A stretch of 64,000 nt of DNA from Gyromitra esculenta (taxonomy: Eukaryota; Ascomycota; Pezizomycetes; Pezizales; Discinaceae), in contig JBCAML010000021.1 in NCBI GenBank assembly GCA_038503075.1, positions 744,001 to 808,000 on the forward strand, written 5' to 3'. The position numbers and the translations under genes are program-made. Each line of letters opens with the position of its first letter. Positions within the stretch are counted from its first letter, which is position 1. This document shows, in pieces, positions 13,503 through 30,877 of the stretch. The notes under the pieces are model-generated. The model searched no databases, was not told the origin of the DNA, and worked only from the letters and a program-made list of their open reading frames with translations.

Positions 13503-14810
13503 TGGATTTCTTTTGCGGCGCTATATCTACGCCCTTTTGTGAACACCAGAGCGCTTTAGCAAGGGGATAGGTGTTGTTGATAGGGAAATTTCCCTAGGGG
13601 CGTTCGTTTCCATTGAGGCGTTTAACCAGGGTATGATTATAATTACGAATAATGACAACTATATATATATATATACTTTTATGATTTTTATTATCCCCCT
13701 CCCTTCTCATATGCCATCAATTTCAGTTCAACACGTCCGATTCCGTATTACTCTCGCCTTGGCAGAGTTTTATAGCGGTTTTGTCTCCTAGCATTAAAAA
13801 ACAACTTGAAATTCTCATTTTCACCCGTAACGCTGGCCTAAATAAGTGTATATCTCAATGACGGCACCAGTTATTTATTTATTCACCCAACAACGATGGC
13901 TCCAGTCCGGCAGCCTGTCGGGTAGGGTTTTTCTCTCTCAGCTTTTGACTTTTTTGACTAAAACTAAAAATTAAATACTCTAACTAGTCTGTTAGCGATC
14001 CAGCTCGCATTGCTTAGACATCAGGAGAAATCGGTAATGCTATATCACTTTGGCACATCCTTGTGTTTTGTCGACAATGCACTTATACTCAATATCACTT
14101 GAACTTAGCATCGCCCCACCGCAAGTGAGAATTTAAATCTAGCAAATGATACTTGAGGTAAGAATAAAATCTCGGTTGATACCCATCAGAGTTGTCCTAT
14201 CAACGGAAGCGGAAGCGGAATTTGTTCCTAGCCCAAGCATATCTCTACTCTCGTGCTAGACCATCTTGAATCCGCAATGTATTTAACTAAAGGAAAGGGG
14301 CTCATGGTTCGACTATTCTCAGTTCTAAAACCTTGCTAAGAGTCTAAATCAACACCTAACATGCCATTTTCGGATTAGACTTACTAAAAACTCTTTTCCA
14401 AAATAATTAACATTTTCCCTAGATAGTCTATCTCCAAATATTTCGGTTGATAGTTCCACGAGTTACGATCAGCCCATTTCACTTTTAACGTGGGACTACA
14501 GACATCAGATTGTCGCTAGATCTAATGAAGCTATTGAAGATATAAATTTAAACTTACAGGATACGACGGTACTCAGTTAGGGATGGATTACTCTTATGCG
14601 ATTATCTCGTCCCTGGTGGGTTCAGCTGATAAAAAGGCGAACTTACGACTTAGAAGTATATAACCCTTAGATACGTGTACAATAGACAGACACAATGGCA
14701 AGTGACTAGGCATTAGTATCTACTGTCATTCGCCCCCGGCTAGAACACTCGTCTGAACTTTTCTGCTAATGGGTCAAGCTTTCTAGATAAGTTATATATT
14801 TGGTGTAACT
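13503..14810. other. AT-rich spacer
   Basis: No gene seen. There is a short (TA)n run at 13660-13676, in the likely 3' region of the preceding gene. Confidence 0.5.
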
Positions 14811-14824
14811 ACATGTAGCCTTAG

Positions 14825-15554
14825 GCTGCCCTCTCTGCAGGGGCCCCTCCCAAAGCTTTTCGCATGCAATCCTTTACTGCAAAGCATGGTCTGTTGAACG
14901 AAACTCGCTGATCTCGTCAGTAACTTCTGTTGACCCTGCCTCCCCAGTATGGTCCAACCTAAACCTTCTGGCCCTTGCCAAATATATTTCAAAAAACAAG
15001 GACAAATTTTTCTTCCTCTGGGTTGTCTGATATTCTTTCGTCAGTTTTATCTCATTCAATAGCATCTCTTACTTCTCTAAAAAAATTTGAATCAATGGAG
15101 GACTAAATCTATTCATGCAGGAATTATTTATATGGTTTGTTTTAACCAAAATTGGGGATCTCTGGATTGAAATTTTCAGTTATGTTTTTACTTTGTTTTT
15201 ACTTTTTACTTTTTTTTTTAAGAGGGTTGAGTAGAGTCGCTCCTAGGTGTATGCCGAAACTGGGGGTATGACGAATTTCCTAGGAAGTCAAAAATTAAAA
15301 TCAATAAGATCAAAATTCTTCCCTTTCCGAGCTATCAGGAGAATTCTATTTACTCTCCATAGACACTACCAACTTTTTCGTGTTTTTTTTCTTCGCGTTC
15401 CGTTGATTTTGGGTGAGATTCGTCACACCTCCAGTTTCGTCATACACCCAGGAACGACTCTAGCTTTGGGTCTTGTTCAAGCTATAACCTCGGTTGCATG
15501 TGGTATTCTTGTACTTTATAAAACAATCAAACAATGATTTAACAAAAAAAAAAA
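14825..15554 (+). mobile_element. Retroposon-like insertion with A-tail and 14-bp TSD
   Basis: A 730-bp segment ends in GATTTAACA followed by an A-run and is bracketed by ACATGTAGCCTTAG at 14811-14824 and 15555-15568. An A-rich 3' end plus a long target duplication is the mark of target-primed (LINE/SINE-type) insertion. Its last ~90 bp match three other places in the window (29004-29116, 29249-29354, 34431-34502). I find no reverse-transcriptase motif inside, so it is non-autonomous or a truncated LINE. The 5' boundary rests only on the duplication; a shorter ~110-bp copy at about 15445-15554 is the alternative. Confidence 0.6.
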
Positions 15555-15568
15555 ACATGTAGCCTTAG

Positions 15569-16849
15569 ACTCCGGCTCAACTAGAGCAAAGTCGTATTTT
15601 GCAAGCTTCATATGCCTTTTCATCTAGCTTCCAGCCATGAAATCAGCAACCATAACTTGACCCAAACCAACTGACTCGACCATTGATTCGATGTTATTAA
15701 TATATGAATATATGTACTTAGGCGTTCACTAAATACTGGGGAATTTTGCAACAAGCTGCACACGCACCTCACCCCTTAAAGTAACTGAATCGACTGCAGC
15801 GACGAAGAGATAATAGTAGCTAGGCACAATTATATATATTTGACCATAGAGTAGAGGTTGGCTCATGATATAATCGATTCTGTTTGTTTGGGGCTGTGGT
15901 TGGCGGGGTGGGCTTGTTGTCATATTTCCTAATATTTAACGAACGCCTAAGTACGTAATCTAGAAAACGAAGCTAATACCCAACCCCGTATTAAACAACA
16001 TTAATTTCTTACTGAAGCTGGGGAAACCAGCTCCTTTACTAGTTTATCACCGTGGTTTTCTGATTCTCACAAAGTACTTAATCTTAAAATCGACAATAGT
16101 TGATCTGCATGAAAGCAGTGATATTTATAGCCCCAGCCAAAAAGCTATAAATTATTTAGCTCGCGGAGAAATATGCTGATCTTAGGTATTAGTGAGGCGA
16201 GTAATCTTTGACGGTAGGGCGGCTAGTTGGGCTTGTAGGGCTCGAGTAGACATCGCCGAGGGTCTCAGAAGTGAGTAGGATTTAAAATAGATGAGATCCT
16301 GTTAATTCATGGATGAATTAACTCCTAGTTGCTCACCTTCATAGGGCACAGCTCAATGGTAAAATTAACCTTATCTCTAATAATTAATTTAGCTCGACTT
16401 CATATGACTATGCTGGATTACCGCCAGCTCATAAATAACTAAACGATAGAAGATTGACGCAGCAATAAAGTTACAATTCATGTAGGGAAAAAAAGGAACA
16501 ATACTGGTACTAATACGCGTACATAGCCGTAGTGTTATGACAATCGGCCCCCCAAAAGATATGAAATACCCATGTTTTTGTGTGGAAAGAATTTGAGGAA
16601 ATAAGCAATCAAAATAAAACGCCCTATACCAATCCTAGCGAAAAAAATATGGAAAAAACAATGAAGCAATACCTATACCTTGAACCTAAACCAATCAAGG
16701 AAAAAACAGAAATAAATAGCTTCAACATCACAGTATTCGTTATCCCACCAACTTTTGAAATTCACCAATCGAAATCCACAATATCCCAAACAAAAGAAAA
16801 GAAAGAGGGACTATGCCATCCTAAAGAAAAAAAGAGGGAAAAAAAGACG
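15569..16849. other. AT-rich spacer
   Basis: No gene seen. The A-rich stretch at 16490-16850 is probably the 3' flank of the Med15-like gene on the other strand. Confidence 0.5.
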
Positions 16850-21783
<4,934 letters not shown>

Positions 21784-24700
21784 CTTAGCGTGCTGGCCGA
21801 CTTAGCACCCAAGTCTTGATCGAGGATTGGTCCTCCTCACCGGTTCCGTTCCCCGAGTTCACGTCTACCGTTATCGCTTTGTTTATTAGGTTGTTGTTGT
21901 TTTCTTCTTCTCCTCTTTCCGCTAAAATTTGGTTAGATAAGCTGAAGATAATGTGACAATAACGAGCCTCAGCAGTATGTTGTAGGTATCGTAATGGACC
22001 GTTGATTCAAAAACAGGAGGCCGACCAAGTTAGCTCCGAATAAACCGTCTTTCTCGGTTGAAGGCGGCAAGTTTGCTGGGTGCAAACGAACATGCCAGAC
22101 CTAAAGTAGATCCTTCTTCCTTCGCTCTATCTCTTCCGGTCTAGATGCTCCACGGATAAGACTATAATAGTTGCTCGACACTGCGTGGATAGAAAGAATA
22201 GCAAAAGGCTGAGATCTGGCTGGCTGGTGGCAAAGGGATCAGGAGTTTGTTATGATAGATTACGCGGTGGTCGCGGTGATATTGATAAAGGAGATCGTTT
22301 GTCTCGTTGCGTTTTTCTTTTTTCTTTGGGGGGGTGGGTGGGTGGGATCGGATCGGAGGCTAGGTTTAAGAGAGGGGCGAGGAGGCGATAGGTTACAGGT
22401 GATCACTATGCAAGAACTCTATGTAGGTTGAAGAAGACTTGAAAATCGCTATGAAGTCAGCCAACCGAGCGACGGCAACGGCAACGGCAACACCGAGTGC
22501 TGTGGGGATGGGATATATGGAGCAGTTACCCAACGACGGCAGCGAGAGCAGCGACAGAGCTCACGAGGAAGAGCGAGAGAGAGTGTGTGTGTATGAGCGA
22601 GCGAGAGAGAGAGTATGAGAGAAGAGGAAGACAGGCAGCGGTTAAAGGAGCGGCAGGACGAGAAGAAGAAGAGGCATCGAAAGGCCAGAGCCAGCAGGGG
22701 AAGCCTGATCTTGCCCAACGCGCACCGTTTCGATGGGTTGGGACCGTCGAGGGACCACAACCCTTGCGGGGCTATTTCGGTTTCGTCGAAGGCTTCGGGT
22801 GATTGGACACGATTGCCGGTGCCCTGTGTTCGGTAAGTGATCCAAATAACGTCCCCTAGTGACATCCCAGTCGGCTGCCAAACCTGCTGCATGCGTCCGA
22901 AAGATTCGCTAGCGCCACCACCGTCGTTCGTAAGGCGCACTCGCACTCGCTCCCACACCCAGCAGCGGAAGAATTTCCACGTACCGCAGTACATGTATGT
23001 ATGTGCTGCACCAGTAAGTAGAGTAGGTACATCCTCTACCGCCTGCCTGCCACCGCCTGCCCTTCGCTGCTTGACTTCTACCTGTGTGTTTTGCTGCTGC
23101 TACGTCTCCCACCCTCCTGAGCTTCCACGTTTCCCTTCCCTTGAACAGATAGGTAACGAGAACGACACGCAAAAAAAGAAAACCATTCCATGTATTTACT
23201 CCCAACCGCAAATTCGCACTCGCCCAGCAACGAACGGCACATGTTGAAAGCAAGAAAGTGAGTGAGTGAGTGAGTGAGTGAGTGATCCCGGCTAGGGCAG
23301 CAGATCTTGTTTGCACCACGCGCATCGCGCACACTCCCTTTTGAGTGTACACTGTCCAAAGAGTCGCCTACCTCCGACGGTTGCTTCGCCGGCCAAATCG
23401 ATGTTTGACATTGTTTGTTCCTCCGAAATCATCTACCCCATATATGTGGTTCTCGGCAAGCTGAATACCACTTCTCCCAAACACAGGTCTTCTCATTTCA
23501 TGGCATAAAAACGGAATCTATCGCTTCAGTATTACTATTTTCCACCCATAAGGCCAAGGGAGCAATAACCCACCAAGCTTACAGATTTTCCACTATGTAG
23601 AGAAAGCTTGCCTCCATCTCATGTCTCGTCTATTCGTCACTTTAGGACTACAATAAATACATGAAATCATGAATCATAGTTATGAGTACCTAATTAAATG
23701 TCCATCTGTCTTTGTACCAATTGCATACCTTTTTCGGATTTGTTGCTGCTGGATATCCCCACAACCAGTCCTCACGTTATCAATCACGCGGGTATTATAG
23801 TTAAGACTTAGCATTTCCAGTTCAAGAATGGAGCTGGAAACCCTTTCTTTCTACTGGTATTGCCAATTTTAACCTCCAACTATTTCCCCCCTTCCTTGTT
23901 GGTCCATATCAATAGTAGTTCTGTCTTCAGGACTGAAAATCCTACTTTAGTTTTTCCACTTCATCTAGCATTTTGGACATAATTTCTGTTATCCGCTCCC
24001 CATTTGGCGCTCATACCACCAGGGTTATATCATCAATATATGAGACTACACAAAAGGAACCTTGGCCGGAAACCCTCCCAGAGCGCGCATGTACCCGACA
24101 AGGCATCCTTGTCATCACGACACCCTAGTTAACGGGTTCTGGCAGCAGAAACCCTAACCCATGGCCACTTGGCGGATCACCATGCATACACAAATCATTG
24201 CTCACTCGGGTCCTGGCTTTTTCTTGACGACAAGAAACTGTAACCGTTATCATACCAGCAGCAGGCCGTAGTAGGTTTTTTTTAATGGACGCGCTGGCGA
24301 AAAAAAAAAAACCTTCTCTGTCACGCGGTTATAGAAAAAAAACGATAAGTGGTCTCTGCCTACATTACATGCTAGCTGCTGTATGTGCGTGCTTATCATT
24401 TACTCGCTGCAAATAAGTGGGCCTCATTACTTATGGCAGGTGGCCATCGTGTGCAGATCGGAAGGTGTTTTAACCTCTATCCACATGTACTATCTGCGTT
24501 GATTTGAGAATTAACGGAAAGTGGAAAATACCAAGTTTCTCGTTGGATTGCAGGAGGATAACAGCACGGCTGTGAGTTGGAATCTTTCTACCTCTCCGGT
24601 TGTTATGAGGGGTAATATTCAAAATTTGAAGGGATATTGGTAACCATCTATATTTTGCTCCCAAGGATATAGGGCCGGCATGGGATTTCCCGAGGAGTCG

Positions 24701-26879
24701 AATGTGGAGTAGAAGGTATCCAATGTGGTCAATTGACAAACGGACTTTCTCATCGAAGCTGAATTCGGCTCGACCGGTCACTCAATGCGCGCCGACCATG
24801 GTGCCTTGAAAATATTCTAATAGCCATCCAATCTTCAACCCTCAGGGCTCTTACATATACTCTAGTATCTAAATCGAAATAGGTATTCTCTATCTCATGA
24901 ATATCCCAAGCCACTTAGATAAAGTCTGTTATTATAGTCTTTGAGCCTAGCTAAGCTAGAGATTAGATGTGGATGTTGTAGTCTTCCACTGAGAAAATTA
25001 TGATAGCATAGCCTAGCTATATTACTAAAAATTGAGTCCTAAGGTGAATTGTTTTCTGTCGTGGGGGTGGTCAAAGGGCAAAGCCTTGGGTGGCCCCGAT
25101 CCACAAGTTATGTAGCACAAATATCGGTCGCTGTCTCATGTGACGGGGTTTTCTTTCTTTCTTATCGAGTTAGAGACGCAATTTAGTTCTTCTAGCACAT
25201 TGGTTGTAGTACAGTGTTTTTTTCGCTTACCATCATCCTAAAGAGCCCGATTGATCCTTTTAGAGCAAATTGTAAAATTTATCTTTCGCTCATAGATACT
25301 GAATTAGGCGGGTGATTGATAGGTATATCTAGGTAGAGGGTGATCACAATATGAAAATTCGCTTACAGTTTCGATCATAAGCCCCAGCGCTAGGTTACAT
25401 ACATGTACCGTAGTGAGGAGTAAAATCTACTAACCTGATCTACAATGACCGGCCTGAGTATAATGCTGGATAGGGATTGTCTGGCAGACTTCGGTTTGCT
25501 AGAGTCTGCAGCGAGATTTTTTTTAACTTAATGCGTGAATCTTAAATGAGTTAAAACAAGGAACTTAGGGCTAATTTGAGGCTTCTTCCTTATAGTTATT
25601 TCGATTCAAAGAATAGTTTTGGCCAACTACTACGTGTCACAAGGAATCACTCGGTTCTGGTTGTTATATCACTAAATTTCGACAACGATTTTCCTACAAT
25701 ATAAGGTGCTGAGTAATTAACTCTGAGGCAAAGGCGCCTTCCAAGTTGAGATACATGTACATGTAGGTTCAAACTAAACCGACCCGGCTCTCTGACTTTT
25801 CAAGGTACACATGTATACATGGCTGGGCGTAAATACCCTATAGGTTCGTACACACAGGACATTTCAATTAAAGAACTTATTTATTTTTGAATGTTACTAG
25901 ATATTTTAGACTACGAGGTAAGTCACCATATAACAAGGACCATTTTTGCATGCCTCTCTATTATTCGATCATCTGTACTATACATTTGTACTTAGTGGGA
26001 GGTTGTTGAAAATTCGGGGAACAAAGGTTTGTGGAGAAATCAGGAGCTAGAAAATTCTCGTAAAAATTTATGGGGTAATTAGGTGTAGTAGAAATATTGT
26101 GATACAGCCCCTCCATATCTCAGCCCAATCCGAGAAACGCAGTTTCAAAGTTCCGATAAAGAATTTCGTCAGCAAACTGGAATTTATTTCCACTTAATTA
26201 TAGTCACCGTAAAACTAAGGTTAGAAATTTTATCGGGTGCACGTGGGATGTGTTATAGTAAACTTTGTTGAGCTATCATTTGTATAGGTGTATTTATGTC
26301 CAGAGCTAGAGCTAGAGCTGCCCGTATCGGTGTACCTACATGTATGTATATCACCCACCAAACATCCTCTCTACAGGCTGCAAGATACTCTATGGGTACT
26401 GACACCGATCGAAATGAGCAGCCAAAAAAATAAATTAAAAGAGGTTCCAATAGCCTAGACCTCCGATGGTTCAAATACATATTGTATCGGCGACTAATCG
26501 GTCATGCGGGTGCATGTTTCAGAAGAGGGGGTACCGTCAACACGATTTAAAGAGGCAGTAAGAATTCGATTTCCAAAGGCTAGCAAACGCAATAATCTCC
26601 ATCATACCCGCCTTTTACCAAGTCCCTAGGGGCTTTTCCCCGAAATAACTACATTCCTTACCGTAGATCTCTATGTAATTTTTACTATTGATCAATCATC
26701 GAGTGTTAATACCATGAACCTGTATTCCTCTTAAACTTACATTAATGCATCCGTGCAAAAGATACTCTTATACAGTTACGGTTTACCGTACTACTGTGCG
26801 ACTTCCCTATACAAGTGCCCAAGCGATAAAGATACCTTATAACAGTACAGTTCGTAGGAATAAATCACCGTTTTGAGCG
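21784..26879. other. Upstream region of MED15 and gene-poor stretch
   Basis: About 5 kb. 21784-23300 is the probable promoter and long 5' UTR of MED15, with C/T-rich and GA-rich simple sequence (22570-22625). The rest is AT-rich without a recognisable gene. TACATGTA palindromes lie at 22990, 25400, 25752, 25758 and 26337. Confidence 0.5.
23257..23284. repeat. (AGTG)7 microsatellite
   Basis: Seven perfect AGTG units, 28 bp. Confidence 0.95.
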
Positions 26880-27985
26880 CAACGCAACACCTCAACCATG
26901 TCCCCCCATACCGCAACCAAAAAAGACATCGTGAAGCGCAGAGCTACACGCCAAGAATGGCCGGAAAGCCAGCATGGAGAGCTGCAGGGATGTGGGAGGC
27001 GGACCTTCGGTATGCTGAAATTTCGGAGAAAGTTGGTATCCTGGTACCAAATCTCACGACAGCCTTTCTACGGTTCATCAAAACAGAGACCTCTAGAGTT
27101 CCAGAACGTGCTGGGGACGTCAGAAAACCTCAAAAAGGTTTGATCGGAACTTAATCATAGCTAGTCAACGCAATTGCGACATGTCTCACTGGCACCCTCG
27201 TCAGAAATTCACTAATGCACTGTCTATACGTGCAGTTAAGCAACGCCTTGGAGAACACGGTATTCGCAAGAACATCAAAGCCGAATGCCCAAAGTTGACA
27301 CCTGCACTGGCTCGTCGAAGACTTTTTATGGTGTATTAAACACCGGAATTGGACCATTGAACAGTGGAGAAGGGTAGTGTGGAGTGATGACAGTGTAGAA
27401 TAGTATGCCAACCCAGCAGCACAGTGCAGTTTTAGAAGTGCAAAAGAGAAGTGGTTACCAGAGTGTGTAAAAGGTGTCAGAAAGTTAGGATAGATGAAGA
27501 AAGTTTTCTGGGCTTGTTTCGCTGGAGGGATAAAAGGAAACTGTACTGGGATTACGACTGAGAACTTAACCTATGTGTGAACTTTGAAGTTCTCTTTACT
27601 AGATTTCTTGGATGAGATGCGGGAAAAAGGCATAAAGCCAATCTTCATGCAAGATAATGCCAGGGTTCATATGGCAAATCTTACTATGAAGTGGTTGGGG
27701 GAGAATGAGGTTGAGGTAATAGAGGACTGATCTGCCTATTCTCCAGACCTCAACCCTATTGAACATGTTTGAGTCCACTTCAAGCAGCTTTACCACCAGC
27801 TCTACCTCCATCTAGCTGATGGTACTAGGTCACTGGAGGTAATTAAGCCTCTAATGGAGGACGCTATTACTAGTATTAGTTATTGGGAGCTGCTGCCCGA
27901 CTCACTCTTTGAGAAATTGATAGAGAGCATCCCCAGGCGCATCAAGGCTGTAATAAAGGCAAGGCGCTGGTACACTAAATACTAA
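26880..27985 (+). pseudogene. Decayed Tc1/mariner transposase
   Basis: Broken DDE transposase. The recognisable part is 27640-27985: FMQDNARVHMA (second catalytic Asp with its DNA-x-x-H context), then ED-stop-SAYSPDLNPIEHV (third catalytic residue region), and RRIKAVIKARRWYTKY followed by TAA. Two tryptophan codons expected in this block read TGA. Upstream, residues such as LRRKL and LTPALARRRLFMVY appear in shifting frames. I could not find convincing terminal inverted repeats, so the element ends are open. It is a dead copy and unlikely to be expressed. Confidence 0.8.
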
Positions 27986-29003
27986 ATAGTATGGGGTTGA
28001 TTTATAGATTCTATTTAATGTATATACCAAAGCTTATATCCCAATAGCATAATTTGTAGCTGTAGTGGGTCAGGGGTGGGCCGCGGAATGGAGCCTCTTG
28101 TCAAAGTAGGACTCACGTGTGTATCATGTGGTCGGACATAGAATACCTAGATGCGAGTAAATGGTTGTTCCGACTCGAATAGAATGTTATCCCAAGATGG
28201 ATAGAATAGTGTACTCAAAGAGTTAGTACAATAGCAATAGTGCTACTGTAGATTTTCCTTGTATAGGATTTGTTGTTGTTTGTTCATTAGGTACATTCAA
28301 CCCGAAGGTTATGGTACTCCTTATATAGGAGTTGTGGGAGTAGTTTAATTCATTATCAATCTTATTCAGTTATCTCCCGCATACCAACTATCCTGTTTAC
28401 CCGCTGTCCTAGTCCTATATTTTATTACCTCTGTCGTTGCCACGTGCGAAAACGGTGATTTATTTCCACGGACTTAGGCTGTACATGTGCGCATTCTTAA
28501 TCTTGATATATCTTGCTTACTTGAACTGAGCCTCGCGTCCTGCTATAGGAATATCTACTCTATAGTGTTCTTCTAATCTCATCCTTATGGGACGAATGTA
28601 CTGCGCATTTAGGCACTTGTCTTCGCAGGATGGTTATCTTTTCTTCGTAGCTTTTGGATAGGAAATCGATATATGAGGAGCGGAAACCGTTGTAAGATTT
28701 TAGCTAGCTAAATCTGGCACAGCGAAATTCTCGTCAGGTTCGTGCCGGATGATGAGTTTGAAAGTGAGTTCATTCCTGTCCCACGCATCTACGCTCCTGG
28801 TTCAGCTAGATGAGTGTCATAGCTTATCACTCAGTCACCATCCTACAGCATATGCTGGATATATACGCTTCATAGTAAAGACTTTCTATTTGTTTACCAT
28901 GTGTCAGGCTCAATAGGGTTTTATTATGTAGGGGCCCTACTGGCGGAGGCGATACCGGTACCCCTACTACTGGCGAGGTTACCCTATACCTTCACCCACA
29001 TAT
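27986..29003. other. AT-rich spacer
   Basis: No gene seen. A GC-rich island with an imperfect repeat of CTACTGGCG lies around 28930-28980. Confidence 0.45.
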
Positions 29004-29116
29004 TTCTTTTTTGTTAAATCACTATTTCATTACTTATATATAAGGGTACGAGAATGACACATGCAACAGGAGTTATAGCGTGAATAAAGCCCGTAGCATG
29101 AACAGAATCCTTTCGT
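29004..29116 (-). mobile_element. SINE-like copy, 113 bp, TSD CCACATAT
   Basis: Read on the minus strand it ends in GTGATTTAACA plus an A-rich tail and shares GTTGCATGTG-CATTCTCGTAC with the other copies. The 8-bp sequence CCACATAT flanks it at 28996-29003 and 29117-29124. It contains two GTTCA(T/C)GCT-like words, loosely similar to a Pol III box B. Confidence 0.6.
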
Positions 29117-29248
29117 CCACATATAGTATCTAGAAGTATATATACAGGACTTCTAGGCTCTTCTATAGTTTTTCTTTCTCTAGCTAAAATTTTACCGCTG
29201 CGCAAAGAGAGAGATATATATCCATTATCTTCAACAGCTTACTGGGGG

Positions 29249-29354
29249 GGGGTTTTGTTCACGCTGGGGTTTTGTTCATGCTATAACTTCGGTTGCATGT
29301 GGCATTCTTGTACCAGATTTAAAAACAATGAAACAATGATTTAACAAAAAAAAA
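29249..29354 (+). mobile_element. SINE-like copy, 106 bp, 17-bp TSD
   Basis: It ends in AATGATTTAACA plus an A-run and is bracketed by a perfect 17-bp duplication, CAACAGCTTACTGGGGG (29232-29248 and 29355-29371). The duplication length and A-tail show target-primed insertion. Length matches the inverted neighbour at 29004-29116. GTTCACGCT and GTTCATGCT occur near its 5' end. Confidence 0.8.
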
Positions 29355-29442
29355 CAACAGCTTACTGGGGGTAAACAGTTCATTTTATACCTAAGTCCGC
29401 TTCTAGTGGTCGAATTAATCTAAATCACTTAATCAGGGTATT

Positions 29443-30877
29443 TTATAGCGATCCGTTTCCTTGCGCACCCTCACCCTCATCCGTCCAAACATATCTTCCA
29501 TCTACCTCTCCCACGCATTTGAAAATGACCTTCCAAAACGCCTCCACATCAACACTCTTTGGAACTTTTACAACACACTCCACTAGCTTCCCACCCTCCC
29601 CTAACTCTTCACCCCTAATTTCCTCTACCTTTTCCCCTGTTGGTCTCTTTATTGTCCTCCCTACCTGGATTGAGTCATCACATACGACGTGAACCCGTAC
29701 CTTATCCATAATCCATGAAATTTCACTTGTGGGTAAAATCGAAGCCACTGCAAGTGGATCGTGTAACGGTGGACCGAGAGTTATTCCAAAGACATCGGCG
29801 TAGGTTTTCGAAAAAAAAGTAAGTAGATCATGCAGCATTCTGCGAAGGTGGGTGGGTGGCTTATTGTTGGTAAGAGAGAAGGAAGAAGACGTGTTGGGAG
29901 GAAAAAGGAGGGTAGAGAGGATTGAAGGAGTTGCGAGGACGGTGTGTGTTAAATCGAGGGGGACAAGGGTGATGCGGTTAGATAGAAGAGGGTTAGAGAA
30001 AATTGATTGTGCAGATTCGGGGTCACACTTTTATTAACTATTAGATTTGGGCGAAAAAGGGGAAAAGAAAGGTTACACACGTAAATATTGAACTCCGCCC
30101 AGTTTGTAATATTCCCCTGCGAATCAGATCTCTCTCCAAACGCACCGCCCATGATCGAAATCTCCTTGATATGCCTTACCACTTCCGGAAACGTTGCAAA
30201 TAGCAGAGCCACATTTGTCAGCGTCCCTGTAGCCACAACTACGCATGTTCCTACCAACGTTTTCATAATCGCATTATACATTGCCAAAATAGCATTTCCA
30301 GGTTGGACAGCAACGTGTGGTGGGGGTGGAGGGAGGAGTCTTGTCCCATCGATCCCGGATTCGCCATGAATATCAGGGGCATGGACAGCGGGACGCATGT
30401 AAGGTTTACAGGAGCCGGAGAAAACAGGGATATCGGTGCGGCCAATAGCAGTAAGAAAAGATATAGCATTGGCAGTTACGTTAGGTATGGAAGCATTGCC
30501 GTGGACTGTGGAGATCTGCCATAGGGTTGAGGAAACTTGTTTGTTTAATTATGGTGCGGCGTTTGCTTCAAGAGAAGAGTAGGAGAGGTGATGAAATAGA
30601 GTGGGAAGGGAGGGGAAGTGCATACCCCAAGAAGACTGAGGGAAGGGTGTTCTGCAGCGAGTATGATTGCAAATACATCCTAAGGTTGTGTCTTAATTTT
30701 TCTATTCTTCTCTGCGTTTGTCTAATTATTGAGAGGATGGGACGTAGTTACATCATGACCTATGATGGAGGTAGTTTTCTTTAGCAAATCGTTATGACAA
30801 AACAAGATCCAGGCATCAAGCATAATAGTAAACTCACCGGGATCACAATCGAGCCATATTGGGGTTTTGGCACCCAT
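29443..30877 (-). CDS. Inosine/uridine-preferring nucleoside hydrolase
   Basis: Predicted 373-aa protein. Minus-strand exons are 30877-30838, 30759-30752 (8 nt), 30679-30626, 30515-30081 and 30027-29443. The first three join to WLDCDPGHDDVFAIILAA, the Ca-binding DxDxGxDD-type signature of nucleoside hydrolases. Downstream are STVHGNAS, the VATGTLTNVALL strand, IMGGAFGERSDSQGNIT, AEFNIYCDPESAQ and, near the C-terminus, LGPPLHDPLAVA with the conserved HDP. These enzymes split ribonucleosides into base plus ribose in purine and pyrimidine salvage (yeast Urh1 is the model). Which base it prefers cannot be told. The Gly-His-Asp of the signature comes partly from the 8-nt microexon, without which the motif and frame are lost. 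No signal peptide is seen. Confidence 0.88.
30752..30759 (-). other. 8-nt microexon in the nucleoside hydrolase
   Basis: The minus strand reads ATCATAG / GTCATGAT / GTAACTA. The 8 nt finish the Gly codon and add His-Asp of the catalytic DPGHDD motif. Both sides have consensus AG and GT. Confidence 0.85.

Noticed and set aside
15247..15537. 96-codon frame in the retroposon
   Set aside because: It ends in the dispersed repeat and shows no reverse-transcriptase or other motif; the other copies do not keep it open.
22449..22994. 181-codon minus-strand frame upstream of MED15
   Set aside because: Low-complexity GA/CT sequence, no domain, and overlapping frames of similar length on the other strand.
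26880..27985. TGA read as Trp (altered genetic code)
   Set aside because: Host genes use TGG for Trp and TGA as a normal stop (ALKBH6 and the EEP gene end in TGA), and the transposase copies keep several TGG.
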